Assembly: GCA_019348335.1 (NCBI GenBank)
Contig: JAHWJR010000011.1
Coordinates: 3,551 to 11,949, forward strand
Reading direction: 5' to 3'
Source: Actinomycetota bacterium
GTDB taxonomy: Bacteria; Actinomycetota; Acidimicrobiia; Acidimicrobiales; CADCSY01
Length of the DNA stretch: 8,399 nt
Part shown: positions 1 through 6,114 of the stretch, in pieces
How the letters are laid out: every line of letters begins with the position of its first letter
Position numbering within the stretch: position 1 is the first letter of the stretch
Position numbers and translations under genes: made by a program
The notes under the pieces: model-generated
What the model saw: only the letters and a program-made list of their open reading frames with translations
The model's database searches: none
What the model was told of the DNA's origin: nothing

Positions 1-164
1 GACTTCAGCATCGTCCCCGCCGCCGCCCAGCAGGTCATGGGCGAAGGCTGGCGGATGAGGTGCAGCTCGGGGTCGACCGAGATGTCGATGTGGCGGTCCG
101 GGGCCTGCTGGAGGCGGGCGGCGTACCGCAGAGCCTTGTTGACGAGATCCATGCTCCGATCCAT
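1..164 (-). CDS. N-terminal fragment of a probable papain-like cysteine protease (runs off the left edge)
   Basis: The minus strand is open from ATG at 164 to the window edge, giving 54 complete codons with no stop. Nearly all third positions are G or C (only four end in T), as expected of a real gene here. The end of the visible protein reads QPSPMTCWAAAGTMLK. A Cys-Trp-Ala-Ala block after a Gln/Pro-rich turn is the nucleophile region of papain-like (C39/C70-type) cysteine peptidases, so Cys45 would be the nucleophile and the oxyanion-hole Gln would lie just before it. The His and Asn/Asp of the triad would be beyond the window. There is no signal peptide in the visible part. The start is uncertain: ATG at 152 is an alternative, and neither has a well-placed ribosome site. 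The gene is divergent from the helicase across ~50 bp. That it is a gene is fairly sure; the protease call is an inference from a short motif. Confidence 0.62.
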   Translation of the reverse strand, partial: MDRSMDLVNKALRYAARLQQAPDRHIDISVDPELHLIRQPSPMTCWAAAGTMLK

Positions 165-200
165 CTGCGGCGAGGCCCCGAGCGCGCCGGGCTCCGCCGG

Positions 201-214
201 TACGGTACGCCACG
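201..214 (+). promoter_or_regulatory. Putative -10 element for the helicase-SWIM operon, leaderless or nearly so
   Basis: TACGGT at 201-206 fits the actinobacterial -10 pattern TANNNT and lies 8 nt before the GTG at 215. No Shine-Dalgarno sequence precedes that GTG, so transcription may start at or next to the start codon. No recognisable -35 is seen. The reverse complement of the same stretch contains TACCGT (202-207), which could serve the divergent protease gene, so the ~50-bp gap may be a shared bidirectional promoter region. Both assignments come from motif inspection only. Confidence 0.3.
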
Positions 215-3003
215 GTGTCGCTGAGCGTGCTCCCTGGCCCCGACGTGGAGGCGACGTTCGTGCCGGCACGGGGGGCAGCGCCACCGCGGGCGGGCCGGCT
301 CGCGCTGTGGCGGCACGGGGAGGCGATCGGAGGAGCCGACGGGGAGCTCGAGCTGGTCGTGCCCGCCGGGCGGCGGGTGCGCCGGCGGACGGTGGCGGTC
401 CGGTGGTGGCCCCTGGGCGAGGCCATCGACGTGCTGGTGGACCTTCCTGACGGCGCCGCTCCGTCGCTGCGAGCCTGGGCCACCGCCACCAGCCTGGTGG
501 TGGAGCTGATGGCGCGGGGCCGTCTGCTGCCGGGGCGGACGAGCGACGGGCTCGACGCATGGCGTCTCGGCCCGCTCGATCCCGCCGACGTGGAGCGCCG
601 CGACCGGTTGGCGGCCAGCCTCTCGCCCGCCGCCCACGCGCTGGCCGTGACGGGCGCCCGGCCCCTCCGGGTCGCCTCGCCCGCCCGGCTCGTCGCTGCC
701 TTCGGTGATGCCGTGGCCGACACCTACGTGCGCACCGCCGCGGCGGTGGCGGCGGCGGGGCACCCGGCCTTCGCCGCCGAGGCGCCCATCGACGTCTCCG
801 CCGCCGGGCCGTGGCTGGACACGGTGGCGGTGGGCACCGGCGGCGACGCCGGCACCGCCTTGCGCCTGGTGCCACCGGAGCAGGCCGACGGGGCGTTCAC
901 CGCCGTGCTCCAGCTCCGCAGCCGCCAGGACGCCGGCCTGGTCCTCGACGCCGCCGACCTGTGGGCGGCGCCCGACGTCGTGCTGTCGCGCTTCGGCGAC
1001 GACGCCGAGGCCACCGTGCTGGTCGCCCTGCGCCGGGCGGCGCGGGTCTGGTCGCCGGCCCGCCGCCTGCTCGCCGAAGCCCGTCCCGACCGCATCGAGC
1101 TGGCCGACGACGAGGTCGACGACCTGCTCGGCAACGTCACCGACGACCTGGCCGGGGCGGGGGTGGAGGTGCTGTGGCCGGTGGAGCTGCTGGGCCAGGT
1201 CGACCTGCGCCCGGTGGTGGCCACACCGACCCCGGCGGCGGTCACCGGGGCCGGGTTCTCGTTCGAGTCGCTGTGCGAGCTGCGATGGCAGGCGTCGGTC
1301 GGGGGCGAGACGCTCACCGACGCCGAGCTCACCACCCTGGCCGAGGCCAAGCGGCCGATGGTGCGCCTGCGTGGCCGCTGGGTCAGGGCCGACCCCGAGC
1401 GCCTCGCCCGCCTGCGGCACCGTCCCGAGGTCAGCGCCGGCGCGGCGCTGGCGGCGGCGCTGGGCGCCGACCTGGTGGTCGACGGCGAGTCGGTCCCCGC
1501 CGAGGTCGAGGGGCCGCTGGCGACGCTGGCCGGCCGGCTGGTCGCCTTGGACGGCGCCGCCCGCCCCCCTGCGCCTCCCGGCCTGATGGCCGAGCTGCGT
1601 CCCTACCAGGCCCGGGGGCTGGCGTGGCTGGCGGAGATGGCCGAGCTCGGCCTCGGCGGCGTGCTGGCCGACGACATGGGCCTGGGCAAGACCATCCAGC
1701 TCCTGGCCCTGCACCTCCACCGCCAGGGCCAAGCCGACCTCGCCGGTCGCCCCACCCTCGTGATCTGTCCGGTGTCGGTGGTGGGCAACTGGGCCCGGGA
1801 GGCCGAGCGCTTCACCCCCTCGGTGCCGGTGCGGCGCTACCACGGTCCCGACCGCAGCCTGGCCGACCTCGAACCCGGGGCGCTGGTGCTCACCACCTAC
1901 GGCGTGGTGCGCCGGGACGCCGGCGCCCTGGGAGCCGTCGAGTGGGGGCTGGTGGCCGCCGACGAGGCCCAGGCGGTGAAGAACCCGCTGTCGCGCACCG
2001 CCCGGGCCCTGCGCCGGCTGCCGGCGGCGGCCCGCTTCGCCCTCACCGGCACGCCGGTCGAGACCGCCTCACCGACCTGTTGGCACTCCTCGACTGGACC
2101 ACCCCCGGCCTGCTCGGCCCGCTCGATCGCTTCCGCCGGGAGGTCGCCGTGCCCGTCGAGCGCCACCGGGACCCTCAGGCCATCGACACCCTCACCCGGG
2201 TCGTGCGCCCCTTCCTTTTGCGGCGTCGAAAGAGCGACCCGGCCATCGCCCCCGAGCTGCCGCCCAAGACCGAGACCGACCGGGTGGTGCCCCTCACCTC
2301 GGAGCAGGCCACCCTCTACGCCGCCCTGGTGGCCGAGACCATGGACCAGGTCCGCCGGGCCGAGGGCATCAGCCGCCGGGGACTGGTGCTGAAGCTGTTG
2401 ACGGGGCTCAAGCAGATCTGCGACCACCCCGCTCACTACCTCGGCCAGCGCGGTCCCCTGGCCGGCAGGTCGGGCAAGCTCGACGCCCTCGACGAGCTGG
2501 TCGAGGTGATCGCCGCCGAGGGCGAGTCGGTGCTGATCTTCACCCAGTACGTCGCCATGGGCAGGCTGCTCGAACGCCACCTCGCCGGCCAGGGGCGCTC
2601 CACCGCCTTCCTCCACGGTTCGGTCCCCGCCGCCCGCCGCCAGGAGCAGGTCGATCGCTTCCAGGCCGGCGAGTTCGGCGTGTTCGTCATCTCGCTCAAG
2701 GCCGGCGGGACCGGTCTCAACCTCACCCGGGCCACCCACGTGGTGCACTACGACCGGTGGTGGAACCCGGCGGTGGAGGACCAGGCCAGCGACCGGGCGT
2801 GGCGCATCGGCCAGGACCGCCCGGTGCAGGTCCACCGCATGGTCTGCGAAGGCACGGTGGAGGACCGGGTGGCCACGCTCCTGGCCGACAAGCGGGCGCT
2901 GGCCGACATCGTGGTCGGCGGAGGCGAGGGGTGGATCACCGAGCTGGGCGACGACGACCTGGCCGCGCTGGTGGCCCTGGGCGCCGGCGCCGGGGAGGGT
3001 TGA
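215..3003 (+). CDS. SNF2-family DEAD/DEAH-type ATPase/helicase, interrupted by a single-base frameshift near 2063
   Basis: This is a probable Swi2/Snf2-type ATP-dependent DNA translocase. The first part reads from GTG 215, the first start after an in-frame stop, in a frame that ends at 2392. The second part lies one frame back and ends at TGA 3001-3003. Restoring one base near 2063 gives a 929-residue protein. Residues 1 to ~320 are a family-specific N-terminus I cannot assign. An SNF2-associated domain follows, with ELRWQ at 355-359. Lobe 1 has Walker A DDMGLGKT (Lys492), ICPVSVVGNW (motif Ia), a DEAQ box at 583-586 instead of DEAH, and LTGTPVE (motif III) just before the break. Lobe 2 has FLLRRRKSD, VLIFTQY, GGTGLN at ~831-836, WWNPAVEDQASDR and RAWRIGQ at ~861-867. 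All catalytic motifs survive across the two frames. If the frameshift is real in the cell, lobe 2 is lost and the gene is broken; a sequencing or assembly error is more likely. It resembles the actinobacterial HelZ-like helicases. Confidence 0.9.
2057..2070 (+). other. Frameshift site in the helicase gene (one base missing)
   Basis: The upstream frame reads LTGTPVE up to GAG at 2060-2062, then becomes Ser/Pro/Thr-rich nonsense until 2392. The downstream frame becomes meaningful at CGC 2065-2067 and reads RLTDLLALLDWTTPGLLG. The SNF2 consensus here is LTGTPVENRLxDLWSLLDF. Adding one A in GAG-AC-CGC gives GAG-AAC-CGC and restores VENRLTDLL exactly; adding a G gives VEDRLTDLL. There is no slippery heptamer in the incoming frame, so programmed frameshifting is not supported. 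Confidence 0.88.
2994..2998 (+). promoter_or_regulatory. Ribosome binding site of the SWIM gene, inside the helicase 3' end
   Basis: GGAGG at 2994-2998 lies 4 nt before ATG 3003. That ATG shares its A with the TGA stop of the helicase (TGATG). This site fixes the start of the SWIM gene against a longer reading from 2757 and indicates translational coupling. Confidence 0.7.
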
Positions 3004-4208
3004 TGGCCTCCCGCCGGACGTTCGGGTCGACGTGGTGGGGGAGGGCCTGGGTCGACGCCCTGGAGCACCGGGCCCGCATCGACCCCAACCGCCTCCCCCG
3101 GGGGCGCACCTACGCCCGGCGCGACCGGGTCCTGCGCCTCGAGGTGGGCGCCGGCGAGCTGCGAGCCAAGGTGGTCGGCAGCCGCCCCGGCCTCTACGAC
3201 GTGCGGGTACGGGTGCGCACCTACGACGAGGCGGAGTGGGCCCGGGTGCTCGACGCCGTCGCCGCCCGGGCCGGGCACGCCGCCGCCCTGCTCGACGGCG
3301 AGCTCGACCCCGAGGTGGTCGACGACGCCCGGGCCGTGGGCGTCGAGCTGCTGCCGGGCCCGGGCGACCTCCAGCCCCGGTGCTCGTGCCCCGACTGGGC
3401 CGACCCCTGCAAGCACTCCGCCGCGGTGTGCTACCTGGTGGCCGACGTCCTCGACGCCGACCCCTTCGCCCTGTTCGAGCTGCGGGGACGCACCAGAGAC
3501 GAGCTGCTGGCCGGTCTGCGCCGGCGGCGGGCCGACAAGGGTGGGGGCGAGGCCACCGTCGCCGGCGGCCCCGCGGTAGAGCGGCCGGACCCGGGGGTGG
3601 CGGCCATGGCGGCCTGGCACGGTGGCAGCGAGGAGGGGGGTGCGCCGCCGGTGAGCGTGCCCCGCCCCGGCGCCCGCCCCGGCGCGCCCGCCCCGTGGCC
3701 GGTCGACCCCCCCGACGACGCCATCTTCAGCGCGTCGGGGTTGCGGGCCCTGGCCGCCGATGCCGCCGAGCGGGCCTGGCGGCAGGCCCGGGGAGAGGCG
3801 ACCGCGCGACTCGACCTGGACGAGGCCACCGACCTCGCCCGCCGCGCCGCCGGCGCGCTCGGCACGCCGGCGTGGCCCGACCTGGTGGCTGGCGCCGGCG
3901 GAGCCCCCACCGAGCTGGCCCGCCGGGCCATCGCCTGGCGCCACGGCGGTGCCGCGGGCGTGGCCGTCGCCGACGAGGGCCGGTGGCGCCCGCCGGTGGC
4001 GACCATGGCCGCCGCCCGTGCCGCGGCGGTGGACGCCGGCGTGGCCCCGAGAGGCATCCGGGTCGAGGGCAACCGGCTCTCGCTGCCCGTTGACGTCCAG
4101 CTCCGCCTCGGGCGCGACGGCCGCTGGTGGCGATTCGAGAAGCGCCGGGGCCGCTGGGAGCTGGCCGCCCCGCCCGCCGACGAGGTGGACGAGCTGCTCG
4201 AGCGCTGA
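3003..4208 (+). CDS. SWIM zinc-finger protein coupled to the SNF2 helicase
   Basis: This 401-residue protein begins MASRRTFGSTWWGRAWVDALE, a start typical of bacterial SWIM-domain proteins encoded beside SNF2 helicases. The zinc ligands form CxCx6CxH: Cys127, Cys129, Cys136 and His138, followed by a helical SAAVCYLVADVL stretch. SWIM fingers are known as zinc-binding modules for DNA or protein contact, and in bacteria they commonly accompany SNF2 ATPases, so this protein is probably the helicase's partner. That role is inferred. A Gly/Pro/Ala-rich linker covers about residues 180-240. After it come an Ala/Arg-rich helical region and a C-terminal segment with GRWWRFEKRRGRWEL that I cannot assign. 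ATG 3003 overlaps the helicase stop by one base and has a good ribosome site, so the two genes should be one operon with roughly matched synthesis. The reading frame is intact, unlike that of its partner. Confidence 0.9.
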   Translation: MASRRTFGSTWWGRAWVDALEHRARIDPNRLPRGRTYARRDRVLRLEVGAGELRAKVVGSRPGLYDVRVRVRTYDEAEWARVLDAVAARAGHAAALLDGELDPEVVDDARAVGVELLPGPGDLQPRCSCPDWADPCKHSAAVCYLVADVLDADPFALFELRGRTRDELLAGLRRRRADKGGGEATVAGGPAVERPDPGVAAMAAWHGGSEEGGAPPVSVPRPGARPGAPAPWPVDPPDDAIFSASGLRALAADAAERAWRQARGEATARLDLDEATDLARRAAGALGTPAWPDLVAGAGGAPTELARRAIAWRHGGAAGVAVADEGRWRPPVATMAAARAAAVDAGVAPRGIRVEGNRLSLPVDVQLRLGRDGRWWRFEKRRGRWELAAPPADEVDELLER

Positions 4209-4222
4209 CCGCCCCGCCGAGC

Positions 4223-4240
4223 CGGCGCTTCGCGCCGTTT
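4223..4240 (+). terminator. Weak candidate intrinsic terminator after the SWIM gene
   Basis: A perfect 6-bp stem, CGGCGC-TTC-GCGCCG, starts 14 nt after the SWIM stop and is followed only by TTT. The position suits termination of the helicase-SWIM operon. The stem and T-run are both short, and in sequence this GC-rich such stems arise by chance. Confidence 0.35.
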
Positions 4241-4273
4241 GCGACCGAGGTGTCGACGGCGATCAGCGCCGGA

Positions 4274-4313
4274 GCGACTCGGTGACGTCCGCACGTCATC
4301 GGGGGTCAGTCGC
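4274..4313. repeat. Nested inverted repeat between the SWIM and GT20 genes
   Basis: The inner palindrome is TGACGT-CCGC-ACGTCA (4283-4298), with two perfect 6-bp arms. It is enclosed by a second pair of 6-bp arms, GCGACT (4274-4279) and AGTCGC (4308-4313). The inner part has the size and symmetry of a site for a dimeric repressor such as a TetR- or GntR-type protein. The nested form could also fold as an RNA hairpin in read-through transcripts. No regulator gene is visible nearby to assign it to. Confidence 0.4.
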
Positions 4314-4344
4314 GGGAAGCACCGGCCGCATCGATGGAGACGCC

Positions 4345-4362
4345 TATGGTTGAGCGTCAACC
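4345..4362 (+). promoter_or_regulatory. Possible upstream promoter -10 overlapping a palindromic operator
   Basis: TATGGT (4345-4350) fits TANNNT and overlaps a perfect palindrome, GGTTGA-GCG-TCAACC (4348-4362). A repressor bound here would cover the -10. A transcript starting here would carry a ~55-nt leader before the GT20 gene. No -35 is recognisable, so this stays a motif-level suggestion. Confidence 0.3.
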
Positions 4363-4398
4363 CCGGGACGGGACGGGCGCCGCCCGGCGTGTGCCGGT

Positions 4399-4410
4399 TA
4401 GCGTCCGGCC
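4399..4410 (+). promoter_or_regulatory. Putative -10 for leaderless transcription of the GT20 gene
   Basis: TAGCGT (4399-4404) fits TANNNT and ends 6 nt before ATG 4411, the spacing expected if transcription starts at the A of the start codon. There is no Shine-Dalgarno sequence. The TAG within the motif is an in-frame stop, so translation cannot begin further upstream. The same arrangement, nearly base for base, precedes dnaE2 (6869-6880). Confidence 0.5.
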
Positions 4411-5907
4411 ATGGCGGATCAGGAGGAACCGGAGGACGGGCAGGCCGGGACGGGGCCGATCGTGCTGGTCTCCCACCGGGGACCGGTGCAGTTCGGCCGA
4501 GAAGACGGGGAGCGCACCGTCGAGCGCGGTGGCGGAGGACTGGTCACCGCCCTGTCGGGGCTGGCCGGCCAGCTCTCGGAGGCGCTGTGGGTCTGTGCCG
4601 CCCTGACCGACGAGGACACCGCCGTGGCCGACGAGCACGACGGTGGTGCCTTCGACGTCGACGACGACGGGCTGGCCCTGCGCATGGTCCGGGTCGACCC
4701 CGAGGCCCACGAGCAGTTCTACGGGGTCATCGCCAACCCGCTGCTGTGGTTCGTCCAGCACGAGCTGTGGAGCCGGTCCCGCAACCCCGACATCACCCGG
4801 GTCGAGCACGACGCCTTCGAGCAGGGCTACGCCGCCGTCAACCGGGACTTCGCCAACGTGGTGGCGGAGGAGGTCGCCGCTCGGGGCGGCGACGCCACCG
4901 TGCTGGTGCACGACTACCACTTCTACCTGCTGCCCGAGATGCTGCGGGCCGCCTGTCCCGAGGTGTTCATCCACCACTTCGTGCACGTCCCCTGGCCGCA
5001 GGCCGACTCCTGGCGGATACTGCCGCCGTCGATGCGCGACGCGGTGTTCACCGGCCTGCTGGGCAACGACGTCATCGGCTTCCACACCCAGCGCTTCGCC
5101 CGCAACTTCCTCCTCGGCTGCGAGGAGCTGCTCGGCATGCCCGTCGACCTGGAGGAGGGCACCGTCTCGGTCGACGGCCGCACGGTGCGGGCGCGGGCCT
5201 ACCCCATCTCCATCGACACCGAGGAGTTCGAGGCCCGGGCCTCGTCGCCGGAGGTGGAGGAGCACCGGGAGGCGCTCTCGTCCATCCGGCGCGAGCACCT
5301 GATCCTGCGGGTCGACCGCACCGACCCGTCCAAGAACATCGTGCGGGGCTTCAAGGCCTTCGGCATCCTGCTCCACGACCACCCCGAGCTGTGCGAGCGG
5401 GTGAACTTCCTCGCCCTGCTCCAGCCCAGCCGCCAGGACGTCGAGGAGTACGCCGACTACACCGAGCGCATCCGCCGGGTCGTGGCCGACGTCAACCTCG
5501 AGCACGGCAGCAGCGACTGGCAGCCCATCGACCTGCGGCTCGAGGAGAACCTCGACCAGGCGGTGGCCGCCTACACCCTCTTCGACGTGCTCATGGTCAA
5601 CGCCATCTTCGACGGCATGAACCTGGTGGCCAAGGAGGCCATCCTGGTCAACCAGAACGACGGTGTGCTGGCGCTGTCGGAGAACACCGGGGCCTACGAG
5701 CAACTGGGGGAGGCGTCGGTGACCCTGTTCCCGTACGACCTCCAGCAACAGGCCGACGCCCTCTACGAGGCGCTGACCATGCCGACCGAGGAGCGCCGGC
5801 GCCGGCGAGAGGCGGCGGCGGCCCTGGTGCGCGAGTACGACGTGGGGCGCTGGCTGGGCAACCAGTTCGACGACATCCGCCGCTGGCGGGCGGAGCGCTC
5901 CACCTAG
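4411..5907 (+). CDS. GT20 family glycosyltransferase, trehalose-6-phosphate synthase-like (OtsA-type)
   Basis: The 498-residue length matches OtsA. The family reaction joins UDP- or GDP-glucose to glucose-6-phosphate in the cytosol, giving trehalose-6-phosphate, an osmolyte and stress-sugar precursor. Visible matches are SHRGP (Arg23), the glycine loop GGGGL (40-44), Tyr104 and Trp113 at the OtsA Tyr76/Trp85 spacing, HDYH (Asp168), HVPW (His192), GFHT, Arg303 and Lys308 at the Arg262/Lys267 spacing, and DGMNLVAKE from Asp401. Some motifs depart from E. coli OtsA: VDRTDPSKN replaces VERLDYSKG, HVPWPQADSW replaces HIPFP, and FDGMN replaces RDGMN. I believe this variant recurs in actinobacterial GT20 proteins. 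The core active site is intact, so it should be a retaining glycosyltransferase, but the exact donor or acceptor could differ. No trehalose-6-phosphate phosphatase gene is in the window. The start is fixed by an in-frame TAG four codons upstream. Confidence 0.86.
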   Translation: MADQEEPEDGQAGTGPIVLVSHRGPVQFGREDGERTVERGGGGLVTALSGLAGQLSEALWVCAALTDEDTAVADEHDGGAFDVDDDGLALRMVRVDPEAHEQFYGVIANPLLWFVQHELWSRSRNPDITRVEHDAFEQGYAAVNRDFANVVAEEVAARGGDATVLVHDYHFYLLPEMLRAACPEVFIHHFVHVPWPQADSWRILPPSMRDAVFTGLLGNDVIGFHTQRFARNFLLGCEELLGMPVDLEEGTVSVDGRTVRARAYPISIDTEEFEARASSPEVEEHREALSSIRREHLILRVDRTDPSKNIVRGFKAFGILLHDHPELCERVNFLALLQPSRQDVEEYADYTERIRRVVADVNLEHGSSDWQPIDLRLEENLDQAVAAYTLFDVLMVNAIFDGMNLVAKEAILVNQNDGVLALSENTGAYEQLGEASVTLFPYDLQQQADALYEALTMPTEERRRRREAAAALVREYDVGRWLGNQFDDIRRWRAERST

Positions 5908-5921
5908 CCGCGCCTCGGCCG

Positions 5922-5970
5922 TTCTGGCGGTAGATCCGGTGCGGTTTCCGCACCGTTTCCGCCGCCAGAA
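5922..5970 (+). terminator. Two-tier hairpin after the GT20 gene, probable terminator
   Basis: A perfect 9-bp outer stem pairs TTCTGGCGG (5922-5930) with CCGCCAGAA (5962-5970). It encloses a perfect 8-bp inner stem with a 3-nt loop, CGGTGCGG-TTT-CCGCACCG (5937-5955). The two stems are separated by unpaired 6-nt stretches. The structure begins 14 nt after the GT20 stop, as a terminator would. There is no T-tract on either strand, so it would be a non-canonical terminator, an RNA-stabilising 3' end or a processing signal. The 17 perfect pairs in 49 nt are well beyond what I see elsewhere between genes here. Confidence 0.55.
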
Positions 5971-6039
5971 GGTTCCAAGGCTGAAGATGACGGTCTCGTT
6001 GCGATCGCTGGTTTCAGTGGGCGCCGAACGCCCGGTGGT

Positions 6040-6045
6040 TACGCT
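6040..6045 (+). promoter_or_regulatory. Putative -10 for the GAF-ANTAR gene
   Basis: TACGCT fits TANNNT, and a start ~7 nt downstream would give a leader of about 60 nt before ATG 6115. A GGGCG-N5-CGCCC inverted repeat (6019-6033) lies just upstream, where a -35 or an operator would be. No clear -35 hexamer is seen. Confidence 0.3.
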
Positions 6046-6047
6046 GG

Positions 6048-6110
6048 CGACTCGTACTGAGTCGGCCGCGTGCTCACGCACGGATGTGACTGGCTTCCTG
6101 CGAGAGGAGC
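6048..6110 (+). promoter_or_regulatory. Structured leader of the GAF-ANTAR gene: consecutive small hairpins, the last covering the ribosome site
   Basis: Three short hairpins can be drawn. The first is CGACTC-GTACT-GAGTCG (6048-6064). The second is GCGT-GCTC-ACGC, just after it. The third pairs GCTTCCT (6093-6099, with one bulged T) with AGGAGC (6105-6110), which hides the Shine-Dalgarno. The loops are not the hexaloops known for ANTAR target RNAs, so binding by the gene's own product is only a possibility. The first hairpin could instead be a DNA operator just downstream of the -10. Confidence 0.3.
6103..6109 (+). promoter_or_regulatory. Ribosome binding site that sets the GAF-ANTAR start
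   Basis: AGAGGAG ends 5 nt before ATG 6115, an optimal spacing. It decides for ATG 6115 over the in-frame GTG at 6070, which has no such site and would add 15 residues unlike the family N-terminus. Confidence 0.75.
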
Positions 6111-6114
6111 AGTC

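Noticed and set aside
35..1843. A 602-codon minus-strand open frame opposite the helicase
   Set aside because: It encodes Arg/Gly/His-rich sequence without motifs and lies antisense to the SNF2 N-terminus. The real minus-strand gene at 1-164 is in a different frame.
2050..2075. Programmed -1 frameshifting as the explanation for the split helicase
   Set aside because: There is no X-XXY-YYZ slippery heptamer in the incoming frame and no obvious downstream pseudoknot. A missing base explains the break more simply.
2757..3002. Upstream extension of the SWIM gene to an earlier start
   Set aside because: The added residues are Gly/Arg-rich out-of-frame helicase sequence, and ATG 3003 has its own GGAGG and a family-typical N-terminus.
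215..4208. The helicase-SWIM pair as a phage-defence island
   Set aside because: No nuclease, methylase, toxin or other defence component is in the window, and there are no signs of transfer. The pair occurs broadly as a housekeeping-like module.
4239..5933. A plus-strand open frame overlapping the whole GT20 gene
   Set aside because: Its product is Arg/Gly/Pro-rich and motif-free, while the frame from 4411 contains every GT20 motif.
6001..6008. GCGATCGC palindrome, like the cyanobacterial HIP1 repeat
   Set aside because: There is a single copy in a GC-rich actinobacterial-type sequence, so chance is sufficient.
4274..6054. Shared 8-mer GCGACTCG in the gaps before the GT20 and GAF-ANTAR genes
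   Set aside because: The flanking bases and the spacing of the complementary arms differ, and an 8-base match is expected by chance at this base composition.
6070..6114. GTG 6070 as the start of the GAF-ANTAR gene
   Set aside because: It has no ribosome site, and the extra 15 residues do not look like the family. ATG 6115 has AGAGGAG at 5 nt.
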